Notes under the pieces: generated by a model | Told to the model about the DNA's origin: nothing | Database searches by the model: none | The model's input: the letters and a program-made list of their open reading frames with translations, nothing else | From: Ignavibacteria bacterium | Lineage (GTDB): Bacteria; Bacteroidota; Ignavibacteria; Kapaibacteriales; Kapaibacteriaceae | DNA: 64,000 nucleotides | Reading direction: 5' to 3' | Assembly: GCA_016707005.1 (NCBI GenBank) | Contig: JADJIQ010000005.1 | Span: 1,260,001-1,324,000, forward strand | Translations under genes and position numbers: made by a program | Shown here: one piece after another, positions 18,159-27,316 of the stretch | Layout of the letters: each line of letters begins with the position of its first letter | Numbering within the stretch: the first letter of the stretch is position 1

Positions 18159-18761
18159 TCAGCCTACGTCGAAATGTGTCGAGAGATGATCGGCCTTCGG
18201 CACATGCACGATGATGCGGTCTTCCACCAGCGCCGCAACGGCCTTCTTCGCGCGTTCGAGATCCACACCTCTGCGATAGGCAAAGTGCCAGATGTCCGTA
18301 GGACCGGCTGAGATCTCAACAGTGAGTGCTTGCTCGGGTGAGAGCGTGCGCCCGCCAACAAAACGATCGCGAACGGCAGAAACGAAGTCTGTTGACTCTT
18401 TGTCGAGCAGCATGTCCGGCGTAAAGAAGTAGTTGTCCGTGTTCTGCAGATCGCAGATGAAGAACGCCCCCTCATTTGGTTTCCCGATCATGTCAGGCAA
18501 GAAGGCAAGGGAGATGGTGTACGGAGGGTCCTCTTGGTCATCCCAAAGGTCCTTCCAGACCACGTGATCATTCACCTTGAGCCACTCCTGAAATGCGATC
18601 TCGTGCTCAGGCATATGCATGAGCAGACGTGAGCCGAATTTCTTCTGGAGAAGTTCGGCTTGTTCAGGTGTAACTCCAACGAGTTCTTCTGTCGAGATAG
18701 TCAAAGATCGATTCTCAGCGATCGAGCTCTCGGCGCGTTCTATCAGCTCTTCGGTTGTCAT
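18159..18761 (-). CDS. Protein of unknown function between YfhO and aspartate kinase
   Basis: 200 residues, soluble, acidic at the N-terminus (MTTEELIERAESSIAENRS), no signal peptide or membrane segment. I do not recognise a family. The middle part has FQEWLKVNDHVVWKDLWDD and FFICDLQNTDNYFFTPDML; the C-terminus has a helix resembling DLERAKKAVAALVEDRIIV. The start at 18761 overlaps the YfhO stop codon (ATGA), preferred to one 33 bases upstream. Translationally coupled on one side and one base from lysC on the other, so it is expressed with them. Confidence 0.75.
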   Translation of the reverse strand: MTTEELIERAESSIAENRSLTISTEELVGVTPEQAELLQKKFGSRLLMHMPEHEIAFQEWLKVNDHVVWKDLWDDQEDPPYTISLAFLPDMIGKPNEGAFFICDLQNTDNYFFTPDMLLDKESTDFVSAVRDRFVGGRTLSPEQALTVEISAGPTDIWHFAYRRGVDLERAKKAVAALVEDRIIVHVPKADHLSTHFDVG

Positions 18762-21286
18762 GCAGTTGGAGACTCCTTGCGCCTGCGGTACCAAAGTCCG
18801 AGACCGGCTAGTCCGATAAGGATCGCTGCAGCATTCGAGGCCATACTCAGCGTGCGACCTTGTTCAAAGGCCGGACTGATGAACTTGAACTCTACGTTGT
18901 GTTTGCCGGCAGGAACGCTCACACCGCGCAATACGAAGTCGGTTTTGATCATCGGTACTTCAACGCCGTCAACATATGCATGCCATTCGTTGTAATACAC
19001 TTCGCTCACAACCAACAGTTGTGGTGCAGCAGATGAAGTAGCGATCGAAAGGTGCTGATTGCCCTTGCCTGTGACGCGGGCTGATGAAGCACTGTCTGTG
19101 CCGAGTGAAGAACGTCCGGCAAAATCAGACTCTACATATGCTGTTGTTCGTGCGTCAAACGTGCCGTCTCGCAACTTGTCAAGGATCGACCGTTTGTTTG
19201 ATTCAACAACAACGGTGTCAACGAACCAGGCACGTGGCAACACATCCTGATTGATGTAGACCATCATTCCCGTAGAGGCAGAGCGAAATGCCGGCTCAAC
19301 ACCTTGATAAAGGGGCTGAGAGGAAACGATGTACTTCACGTTGAGGAGATTCCACAGGTACGGGTTCAGGATCATTGAATTGCCCGGCACCGGCTCGCGT
19401 GTTGGGCCGGGACCTGCAACATCGAGCAGGTCTTGATAGATGCGAAGTTTTGCCGACGAATAACCGTGCACATTCTCAACGAAGTGATAGGCCCACCAGT
19501 TCGGCGTTGCACTGCTAGAGAGATCGCAGATACGGTAGACACCCGGATCGCGTTTGATGAATTCTACAACGTCTGTTGAGGCAAAGACATTCTTCTCCGG
19601 CGAACCTTTCTGCGGATCGTACGGACGTTTGTCTACACGCCATAGATCGCCAACGAGCAGGACAAGGAAGAGCGCAATCGCAACATTTGGTTTAACCGTG
19701 CCTCGGGCAACAAGAAGGATGATCCCACCGAACGCTATGAGGATCAGCCCCGACGTAGTAGCGTCACTCTTCATCTCGTTATACACGAGCTGCAGGAATT
19801 GTGGTGATACACTTTCACCCGCACGACCACCCTGCTTCTCAATGACCGCATCGTTCACGAGCTGCTTGTAATCACCTTCGTCGCTTGCGAACAGGAACAT
19901 GATGGCGAACACGGCCAGCGATGCACCGCCAATGATAAGCCCCTTACGTTTGGTTTCGGCTGTGACATTCGATGACCAAGCAAAGACAGAGGCAAGCCCG
20001 TATCCGGCAAGCACTGGTATTGCGAACTGCAACAAACACAACGCCATGGAAGGGGCTCTGAACTTGTTAAAGGCCGGCACAACATCGTAGAAGATCTTGT
20101 ACAACAACGGCATGTTCTTGCCGAAGGACAACAGAAGAGAGAAGGCGCCAACGGCTATGAGGAAGATCACGAACGGATCCTTCCTATAGTTCCATGCTCC
20201 TACTATGGCTAAGAGTAATACGCCGATCCCCATGTAGTTGGCGGCGTCTGTAAAGGGCATTTGACCCCAGTAGAGATTTGTTCGTTGTTCCTTGGTTTGC
20301 CCAGGTGCCTTTACAGAGGTTTGCCCAAACCCATAGTAGTTCGGGATGAGGAAGGTCATCATCTCGTCGGGAGAGAACGACCAGTTCGTGGCGTATTCGT
20401 AATCATTGCCACCCGTTTGGTCAACCGTGTTCTTGTCGGATTGCACCAACGGTGCCGAACCCCGCGTGGAGATCGGCGTGTACTCCCTCGTTGCAAGGAA
20501 CATGTCGGCATGGGTACCCAGCGCGATCACACCGGCAATGGCCAGTCCGCCCCCTGCCTTCAATACGTTGATCCATCCCTGCTTGGTGATGATGCGAGTG
20601 ACCAGCTCCACGAGCAGGTAGAGTGCCGTACCACAGCCGATGTAGAACATCATCTGCGGGTGCGTTGCTGTAACGAGGACGATGAGGGGGAGGATCAGGA
20701 GAAAGAGGTTTGCGAGAGTGAATCGTTCGCGCATGCGCTCAAGAGCGAGGAGGATCCATGGAAGCGTGGCCATGGAGACCGGCTTCGTGCTATGTCCGAT
20801 CATGATCCAAACGATGACGAACGTGCTGAAGATGGCGCCGAGCGAGGAGAACACGCCGATCGCACGGGTGTGACCCTTTACGCGCATGAGGGTGTAGACG
20901 CCCCAGCCGTAGATCGTGTACCACATGGCCAATCGTGCCGTGTCGTTGCCGAAGATGTCGCCAATGGCACGAGGTATGGAGAAGATCAAACCGCCAAGAA
21001 CGTCCCACGACCGTTCGCCGGCAGCAAGGAACGATGCGAGTGATGGCATACCGCCAAAGATGTAGGGCATCCACAGTGGGAACTCCCCACTCTTCTTTGC
21101 GGCATCGAGGTAGGGAACGAACGAGTAAAAGGCCACGTTGTCGCCTCCACTCATAAAGTTCTTACCGCCGAACAACGCGTCGGCAAAGAAGGCGATAACG
21201 GCGACGAGGATCGCGCCATAGGCAGCGAGGTCCGCATATCGCTCTTTATTGATACCGGCTGGTCTCTTGGTGGCTTCAGATGCCAT
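18758..21286 (-). CDS. YfhO-family polytopic membrane protein (GT-C-like)
   Basis: 842 residues with about a dozen transmembrane segments, a long extracytoplasmic loop near residues 580-780 and a final helix followed by a basic tail. The early motif FMSGGDNVAFYSFVPYLDAAKKSGEFPLWMPYIFGG with its acidic residue fits the first loop of GT-C glycosyltransferases and YfhO. In Gram-positives YfhO-type proteins glycosylate cell-envelope polymers; the substrate here is unknown. Heads the operon with the unknown gene and lysC. Divergent from the DUF1800 gene. Confidence 0.85.
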   Translation of the reverse strand: MASEATKRPAGINKERYADLAAYGAILVAVIAFFADALFGGKNFMSGGDNVAFYSFVPYLDAAKKSGEFPLWMPYIFGGMPSLASFLAAGERSWDVLGGLIFSIPRAIGDIFGNDTARLAMWYTIYGWGVYTLMRVKGHTRAIGVFSSLGAIFSTFVIVWIMIGHSTKPVSMATLPWILLALERMRERFTLANLFLLILPLIVLVTATHPQMMFYIGCGTALYLLVELVTRIITKQGWINVLKAGGGLAIAGVIALGTHADMFLATREYTPISTRGSAPLVQSDKNTVDQTGGNDYEYATNWSFSPDEMMTFLIPNYYGFGQTSVKAPGQTKEQRTNLYWGQMPFTDAANYMGIGVLLLAIVGAWNYRKDPFVIFLIAVGAFSLLLSFGKNMPLLYKIFYDVVPAFNKFRAPSMALCLLQFAIPVLAGYGLASVFAWSSNVTAETKRKGLIIGGASLAVFAIMFLFASDEGDYKQLVNDAVIEKQGGRAGESVSPQFLQLVYNEMKSDATTSGLILIAFGGIILLVARGTVKPNVAIALFLVLLVGDLWRVDKRPYDPQKGSPEKNVFASTDVVEFIKRDPGVYRICDLSSSATPNWWAYHFVENVHGYSSAKLRIYQDLLDVAGPGPTREPVPGNSMILNPYLWNLLNVKYIVSSQPLYQGVEPAFRSASTGMMVYINQDVLPRAWFVDTVVVESNKRSILDKLRDGTFDARTTAYVESDFAGRSSLGTDSASSARVTGKGNQHLSIATSSAAPQLLVVSEVYYNEWHAYVDGVEVPMIKTDFVLRGVSVPAGKHNVEFKFISPAFEQGRTLSMASNAAAILIGLAGLGLWYRRRKESPTA

Positions 21287-21321
21287 GAAGGGGGCTCCGT
21301 GGAAGAGAATTCGTAAGAAGG

Positions 21322-21329
21322 CAAAAGTA
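21322..21329 (-). promoter_or_regulatory. Possible promoter -7 element of the YfhO operon
   Basis: On the minus strand this reads TACTTTTG, matching the Bacteroidetes -7 consensus TAnnTTTG, 35 bases before the YfhO start codon. No clean TTTG is found at the expected distance upstream, so this is weak. Confidence 0.3.
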
Positions 21330-21391
21330 CGTATGTTCAGGGTTCAAGACAGTCAGGATGAACGACCTCACCATTACGCCATAGGCTGGGT

Positions 21392-22783
21392 ATGATCGAT
21401 CTCGCACCACGCACAAGTCCACTGAACGTGGAAGATGCAATGCACGTGATACGGAGAACAACACTCCACCCAACGTGGGCGACCGCAGCAGCGATCGTCG
21501 GAAAAACACCGGTTGAAGCCGTTAATGCTCTGATCGATGCCGTGGAGCCCCCTCCAACACCTCCATCATGGGCCGGTACGCCTCCGGAATTCAATGACTT
21601 TGCCGCTGCTGCTAAATTGTGGCCTGAGCTTCAACAATGGTGGATGAATAGGGCCATCACGCTTCCATCGCTACGGGAGCGGCTCGTGATGCTGTGGCAG
21701 AATACGTTCTCCACGGACTATATCACGGTCTATGCCGGACAATGGATGGTGAAACAGAGCCAGACCATCCGAGCACAGGCATTCGATTTCAAGGCGCTCG
21801 CCACAAGTATGGTCTCAGACCCAGCGATCCTCCGCTACCTGAGTGGGGATCAAAGCATCAAGGGAAATCCGAACGAGAACTTCGCACGCGAATGGTTCGA
21901 ACTCTTCACGTTAGGTGTGGGGAATTATTCTGAGCGAGATGTAGTGGAGGCTGCCCGCGCCTTTACCGGATGGCGTATCTCAGGGAATGATGGTGTCTAT
22001 AATCGTGGGCTTGCAGATCTCGGCGAAAAGACCGTTCTCGGTCAGACAGGATCGTGGGAATGGGGCGATGTGGTTCGTATCACGTTTGAGCAAGATGCCT
22101 GTGCACGTTGGGTTGCTCGCAAACTGCTCATGACCTTTGTTGAGTTCGCTCCAAGTGCCGAAGATATTCAAGCTGTAGCAGAACTTGTGAAGCAGCATTC
22201 CTATGATCTGAAGCCTGTTTTGAGAACTCTGCTTGTGTCGAATCATTTCTTCGACCCTGCACGTCGCGGTGCACTCATCAAGAGTCCGGCAGATCTCGTG
22301 GTTGGCTTGGCCTCGGTACTCAATGCAACCAATGTTGACCGTACGTATGCGATCTCGTCAATGACCAAATTGACGCAAGAGCCCTACTATCCGCCTACCG
22401 TGGAAGGCTGGAAGGGCCACCATGCATGGATCACGAGCTCAACCTTCCCTCAACGCCAGCGATATGCCGAGAGCTTCATTGATGGACGTCAAACAGGCAG
22501 CTCGTCGAAACTCACGGACAGTGCAGGAGCCCCGTTGACGCCGGATGTAGTGGCACTTATTCGAAGTCTACCAAACAACGACGATGCTGTAAAGGTGGTT
22601 GAGAACGTCACCAAACTTCTCCTGCCAATTCCAACTACCCAGGAACAGCGTGACGTCCTACTGGAGATCATGCTCGCCGGTGCCCAGGCCTATGAATGGG
22701 ACATCAACGCTCAGTCCGCCGTCCAACGTGTGAAGTTCCTGTTGCAAGCCATCGTCCGTATGCCCGAATTCCAGTTGATGTAA
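21392..22783 (+). CDS. DUF1800 domain-containing protein
   Basis: 463 residues without an obvious signal peptide. Recognised by NAMHVIRRTTL-like opening (here DAMHVIRRTTL), LRERLVMLWQNTFSTDY, GNPNENFAREWFELFTLGVGNYSERDVVEAARAFTGW and PPTVEGWKGHHAW, all characteristic of DUF1800. Function unknown; DUF1800 and DUF1501 genes are regularly paired, as here (nine-base gap to the next gene). A role in export or assembly of surface structures has been suggested from such pairs, but is not shown by the sequence. Confidence 0.9.
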   Translation: MIDLAPRTSPLNVEDAMHVIRRTTLHPTWATAAAIVGKTPVEAVNALIDAVEPPPTPPSWAGTPPEFNDFAAAAKLWPELQQWWMNRAITLPSLRERLVMLWQNTFSTDYITVYAGQWMVKQSQTIRAQAFDFKALATSMVSDPAILRYLSGDQSIKGNPNENFAREWFELFTLGVGNYSERDVVEAARAFTGWRISGNDGVYNRGLADLGEKTVLGQTGSWEWGDVVRITFEQDACARWVARKLLMTFVEFAPSAEDIQAVAELVKQHSYDLKPVLRTLLVSNHFFDPARRGALIKSPADLVVGLASVLNATNVDRTYAISSMTKLTQEPYYPPTVEGWKGHHAWITSSTFPQRQRYAESFIDGRQTGSSSKLTDSAGAPLTPDVVALIRSLPNNDDAVKVVENVTKLLLPIPTTQEQRDVLLEIMLAGAQAYEWDINAQSAVQRVKFLLQAIVRMPEFQLM

Positions 22784-22792
22784 GGAGCAATC

Positions 22793-24370
22793 ATGAACCG
22801 CAGAAAATTCCTTAGCACGGCTGGACTCACCGGAGTGGCCGTAACCACACTGCCAACGATGATCGATTCGTTCGCCGTACGAGCATTGGCAGGGGGCGAC
22901 CCACGACTCGAACAGTTGCTCGAAGCACAGGATCGGATCTTGGTCTTGATCCAATTGCCGGGTGGCAATGATGGACTCAATACGGTGATACCGTATACGA
23001 ATCCGTTGTACTACGAAAACCGCCCAACGATCGGTATCCCAAAGAACAAGGCGCTCAAGCTCAACGACACGTTGGGTTGGCATCCTGCGATGTCGGGCAT
23101 GCGAGATCTCTTTGAAGGGGGCGAGCTCGCCGTTGTTCAGGGTGTGACCTATCCGAACTCTGATAGATCACACTTCCGAGGTACTGATATCTGGCTCACA
23201 GCAACAGATGCCGATGTGTTCGGCTCCACGGGATGGGTTGGACGGTATATGCAGACCCTTGCTCCGAACTATCCAACGGAACTTCCGGAACATCCATTGG
23301 CAGTTCAGATCGGTACATCAACATCTCTTGGACTGCTTGGAACCACCGGCCCAATGGGCATCAGCTTCCGAGACCCGGATGAATTCTACCGTCTCGTGAA
23401 TGGCGGAGGGGGCAACGAGGAAGTCCCAAGTAGCGCGCAAGGTGATACTCCGGCCGGACGTGAAGTGACGTTCATGCGCAACATCGCACGCAGTGCCGAT
23501 GTGTATGCGTCAGTCGTGAAAAAGGCAAACGATGATGCAGGGACCTCAACGGTTACCTATCCGACGTCGGATATCGGTGCAAAACTTCGCGTAGTATCGC
23601 AGTTAGTTGCCGGTGGCTTGAAGTCGCGGATCTTCTTGATCTCCTGGGCCGGCAACAACTTCGATACCCATGCCAACCAAACCTCCACAACGGACCCAAC
23701 GTTGGGTGCCCATGCCGGACTTCTTGGTGAACTCAGCGGTGCTGTGTCGGCCTTTATGCAGGACATGAAGAACCGCGGGTTTGGTGACAAGATCTCGGGC
23801 ATGACCTTCTCCGAGTTCGGACGTAGAGTTGCTGAAAACGGCAGCGTAGGTACTGACCACGGTACAGCCGCACCTCTCTTCGTTTTCGGTGCGCAAGTGA
23901 ACGGCGGTGTCTATGGTAAGGATCCAAACTTGATGGAACTCGATGATCGTGGCGATCTCCTCATGGAGAACGACTATCGTGATGTGTATGCCAGTGTACT
24001 TCTGCAGTGGTTCGGTGTCTCAACCACAAAGGCGCAGGATGTATTGTTCCGCGACTTCAGCTCAAAAGCACTGCCGTTATTCAAGAGTCCGGTGAGCGTG
24101 CAAGATGAATCGTCATCTCGTGTTGGCTTCATCAGCGTTGGTCCTAATCCAGCAGTGGACCATGTTGTTGTGCGCGTGCGGGTTGATTCCACGGCAAGTG
24201 CAGCTATTACAGTCAGCGACATGCGTGGTAAAGAACTTCGGACGTCCTCCATCGATAGTTGGACCGGCGTTGGCACCATCGACCTCAGCGGTCTCACCTC
24301 GGGCACGTACGTCCTAACGCTCAAGGCCGACCGTGCCGTTACCCACACCTTTGTGAACATTACTCGGTGA
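22793..24370 (+). CDS. DUF1501 protein with Tat signal and T9SS C-terminal sorting domain
   Basis: 525 residues. Twin-arginine signal MNRRKFLSTAG at the start (Arg3-Arg4) followed by a hydrophobic stretch to about residue 33. DUF1501 core (about 50-420) shows LIQLPGGNDGLNTVIPY, FRGTDIW, SWAGNNFDTHANQ and FSEFGRRVAENGSVGTDHGTA, an alkaline-phosphatase-superfamily-like metal-site layout. The last 75 residues (VGFISVGPNPAVDHVVVRV ... GLTSGTYVLTLKADRAV) form a T9SS type A sorting domain. The protein would thus cross the inner membrane folded by Tat and the outer membrane by T9SS. Function unknown. Confidence 0.9.
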   Translation: MNRRKFLSTAGLTGVAVTTLPTMIDSFAVRALAGGDPRLEQLLEAQDRILVLIQLPGGNDGLNTVIPYTNPLYYENRPTIGIPKNKALKLNDTLGWHPAMSGMRDLFEGGELAVVQGVTYPNSDRSHFRGTDIWLTATDADVFGSTGWVGRYMQTLAPNYPTELPEHPLAVQIGTSTSLGLLGTTGPMGISFRDPDEFYRLVNGGGGNEEVPSSAQGDTPAGREVTFMRNIARSADVYASVVKKANDDAGTSTVTYPTSDIGAKLRVVSQLVAGGLKSRIFLISWAGNNFDTHANQTSTTDPTLGAHAGLLGELSGAVSAFMQDMKNRGFGDKISGMTFSEFGRRVAENGSVGTDHGTAAPLFVFGAQVNGGVYGKDPNLMELDDRGDLLMENDYRDVYASVLLQWFGVSTTKAQDVLFRDFSSKALPLFKSPVSVQDESSSRVGFISVGPNPAVDHVVVRVRVDSTASAAITVSDMRGKELRTSSIDSWTGVGTIDLSGLTSGTYVLTLKADRAVTHTFVNITR

Positions 24371-24374
24371 TCGA

Positions 24375-27035
24375 ATGATCCGCTTTGTCCTCCTTGTCAT
24401 GGTCCTGTGTATTGCACTGAGTGCCCATGCTCAGCCCCTTCCCAATCCCTATGCCTTCTCGATCGATGAGAATGTGAACCTCGACACTTCGCTTCTTGGG
24501 ATCCCCTTTGAGAAGGCTGGTAGTAGGGGGCGAGTGAAACTCACATCCGAAGGGCATCTGGGTTTTGCCGATGGCACACGACTACGCATTGTTGGCACAA
24601 ACCTTCAGTGGAACGGTCAGTGGCCAGATAGCGCTCAGGCGATCTCAATGGCAAAGCGATTCCGATCACTGGGTATCAATTGCGTTCGATTCTCAACGTT
24701 CGACTATAGTGCGTGGGAGGGGATCAGCATTCTCGCCGATGGAGCATCGTCTACAAGCTCAGGATTGAGCGCAACACAGATGAAGAAGTTCGATTGGTTC
24801 ATGCACCAGCTCCGTGAGAACGGCGTGTATTACGTGTTCACGTTTCATTCTGTGTGGCAACCACGTGCAGGTGATGGGATACGTCAGCCCGACTCTCTAG
24901 GATGGGGCGCGAGAATGCCGCTCATCTTCGATGCCGCTGTCCAGAAGGTCCACCGTCAGATCGTCAGACTCCTCCTTGAACATTCCAACATGTATACTGG
25001 TATTGCGTACAAAGACGACCCTGCCCTCGCGTACATCATTGCAGCAGAGGATGCTTCGTTGATTGCGTATTGGCTCTATACCGGCGATGTTGTTCGACCG
25101 AACGGTTCATACACGAACAACATGGGGTCGGAACATGTTGCATTGATCGACTCGCTGTGGATATCGTGGCTCAAGAAGAAGGGATACACAACCGATGCGG
25201 CCTTGAATACTGCGTGGACAACAACGCCCGCGTCTACAGCGAACATGATCCGCAATGGTGATTTTGAGGATCCGTTCAGTGCCGCATGGCAGCTTGGAGT
25301 GAATACCGAATCCGGCGCTCAGGCGATCCTGCAATACAGTGATGCAGATAAGAAGGAAGGTTCGTCTTCTGGTCGTGTCCGGATCAATTCACTCGGTGAA
25401 CCAACCATCATGTATTCGATCTATCTCTATCAACGGCTTCCCGAGATCAAACGATTCGGTAGATATCAGTTGACGTTTTGGGCAAAAACCACTCCTCAGC
25501 GTGGTACGAGGTCGATGTTGATGTACCTCTACAACAGCTCGTTCCCATACGACAACTACGGGGTGAATGATGAGGTGGTCCTCACGCCTGCATGGAAACA
25601 ATACACCATCACGTTTGTTTCTCGTGCAACTGATGAGTCCACTGCGAATCTCGCCTTCTTCCTGGGTGCCGATAGTGGTGACGTCTTCGTTGATGATGTT
25701 CAGATGCGTGAGATCCCAACATCGGGCTTACGAGCCGGAGAGAGCGTCGAGCGCAATTCCGTGCCTCGCAGCCTAGCGCTTGCTGGTGATGTTTCGAACA
25801 CACGGTACAAGGACAATGCGACCTTCAACTATGAGCAACTCCGATCGATGTTCCTCAATGTTCGGAAGCTCGTTCGTGATACGATCAAGAGCGAAGTCTT
25901 GATGTGTCCTTCAACGAGAATTACCTCGTTCTTCGAGCTTAATGCAGCTCGTGAGTATGATGTATTCTCGTCCACTGATTGGCGCAATTCCACAAACTCC
26001 ATGCTTGCAGAACAGTATGGTGGTACGATCTACGCTGCAGCACAGAATCGGATCAAGGGCAAGGCCTTCGTTATGTCCTTTGCAGGCACTGCATATCCGC
26101 GTGCGTACCAACCAGAAATGATGACGGTCCTTCCGGCCTATGCCGGCCTTCAAGATTGGGATGGTATTCTCTTCGGGATCTTTACCGAATCGCCGAGAGC
26201 AGGAGCTGCAAAGGCGGACTCGAACTCGTACTGGTACATCTTCGACAAGCCGAATGTCCTGAGTCTTCTCCCACTCACATCGTCAATGATGAGAAGGGGC
26301 GATGTAGTGACCTCGGCAAAGGAGATCGTGATCGATAATGCGCAAGAAGCTCTCGATCAACCCCGTTTCCATGTTCAGCAAGCGTTCTCATTGAGTATTG
26401 CACCAGACGCAAGGATGCCACTATTTAGGCGCGTCGCGATGAACCCGGAAGTAGCTCCAACAGAGTCCTTCCTTCCACATCGAGAGATCTCCGCATTGAG
26501 CGATCAGGTTGATGTTGCCGCCCTCGATGCAGAGAACGAACAGATCTTCTGGGATGCAACACGTGGCACGTTGCGTGTTGAAACACCGCGGTACATAAGT
26601 CTCACAGGGGGTGGGAGTGGTCAGATCACGACGTTGCAGTCCATGATCGTTGAGCAAACCGCTGGAAGTGCTGCACCAACGATATCGATCTCATCACTGA
26701 CCAACGATCCGATCATTGAGTCTTCGTCCAGTTTACTTGCGATCAGCACCCGAGCCCTAAATGAAGGAACGCAATACAACCGCGAAACGGAGGAATTCAC
26801 AACGTGGGGCAAGGGGCCAATGCAGATGGAGGGCGTCACTATGCGGATCACTCTCACTGCTCCGTTGTTCGACACTCTGAAACTCTACCCACTCACAAGC
26901 GCAGGTGTTTCTTCCGGCGCCCCGATCATTGTTGACCGTAGGTCAGGCGGGAAAATTCACGGCAACGATCAATACCGAACAGTACGCCACGCCATGGTAC
27001 CGCCTGGTATTCGTTCGTCAAGCAACGAGTGTTGA
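24375..27035 (+). CDS. Secreted glycoside-hydrolase-like protein (clan GH-A-like TIM barrel), frameshifted near its 3' end
   Basis: 886 residues in this frame. Signal peptide (cleavage near residue 20, SAHAQ). The N-terminal ~300 residues look like a GH-A TIM barrel: LRIVGTNLQWNG, SLGINCVRFSTFD and an acidic motif IIAAEDASLIAYW where the family NE would lie; the catalytic assignment is not certain. Residues about 310-460 form a carbohydrate-binding-like beta-sandwich (MIRNGDFEDPFSAAW opening). The frame then ends in non-homologous residues (GIRSSSNEC), while the natural continuation, with a T9SS tail, lies in the +1 frame (next entry). Four bases after the DUF1501 gene, so probably co-transcribed. 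Confidence 0.72.
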   Translation: MIRFVLLVMVLCIALSAHAQPLPNPYAFSIDENVNLDTSLLGIPFEKAGSRGRVKLTSEGHLGFADGTRLRIVGTNLQWNGQWPDSAQAISMAKRFRSLGINCVRFSTFDYSAWEGISILADGASSTSSGLSATQMKKFDWFMHQLRENGVYYVFTFHSVWQPRAGDGIRQPDSLGWGARMPLIFDAAVQKVHRQIVRLLLEHSNMYTGIAYKDDPALAYIIAAEDASLIAYWLYTGDVVRPNGSYTNNMGSEHVALIDSLWISWLKKKGYTTDAALNTAWTTTPASTANMIRNGDFEDPFSAAWQLGVNTESGAQAILQYSDADKKEGSSSGRVRINSLGEPTIMYSIYLYQRLPEIKRFGRYQLTFWAKTTPQRGTRSMLMYLYNSSFPYDNYGVNDEVVLTPAWKQYTITFVSRATDESTANLAFFLGADSGDVFVDDVQMREIPTSGLRAGESVERNSVPRSLALAGDVSNTRYKDNATFNYEQLRSMFLNVRKLVRDTIKSEVLMCPSTRITSFFELNAAREYDVFSSTDWRNSTNSMLAEQYGGTIYAAAQNRIKGKAFVMSFAGTAYPRAYQPEMMTVLPAYAGLQDWDGILFGIFTESPRAGAAKADSNSYWYIFDKPNVLSLLPLTSSMMRRGDVVTSAKEIVIDNAQEALDQPRFHVQQAFSLSIAPDARMPLFRRVAMNPEVAPTESFLPHREISALSDQVDVAALDAENEQIFWDATRGTLRVETPRYISLTGGGSGQITTLQSMIVEQTAGSAAPTISISSLTNDPIIESSSSLLAISTRALNEGTQYNRETEEFTTWGKGPMQMEGVTMRITLTAPLFDTLKLYPLTSAGVSSGAPIIVDRRSGGKIHGNDQYRTVRHAMVPPGIRSSSNEC

Positions 27036-27285
27036 CGTGGCTGAAGAATCGAATGGTGTGCGCGTCTCACCAAATCCGATCGATGGAGGCAACCTCAACA
27101 TTGAATTCCCCGTGGGGGCTTCTCGTGTTCGAGTAAGTGATGTGACTGGGGCAGAGGTGCTTGTTCACGCAGTAACTGGAACAAACGTCTCTATGGATGT
27201 GTCTAGGCTCCCAGCGGGCGCATATATGGTGACTGTGCTGAACGGGACAACCGTTCTCGGTACAACTCCAATTATCGTCCGCTAA
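26941..27285 (+). pseudogene. Frameshifted remainder of the glycosidase: T9SS sorting domain
   Basis: In the frame beginning GGT at 26941 the translation runs GQAGKFTATI, then TPWYRLVFVRQ, then the T9SS signature VRVSPNPIDGGNLNIEF and SRLPAGAYMVTVLNG, ending at 27285. It overlaps the preceding frame to 27035 and has no start of its own with a ribosome site (an ATG at 26905 precedes it but encodes nothing family-like). Removing one base near 26940 joins GAPIIVDR directly to GQAGKF. So this is the C-terminal domain of the same protein cut off by a +1 change, a sequencing error, or a programmed frameshift. Confidence 0.7.
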
Positions 27286-27316
27286 CAGCTTGTCGCATCT
27301 CCCATAAGGCCATCCC

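Noticed and set aside
20261..21043. 260-residue open frame opposite the YfhO gene
   Set aside because: Charge-rich antisense translation of membrane helices, not a protein.
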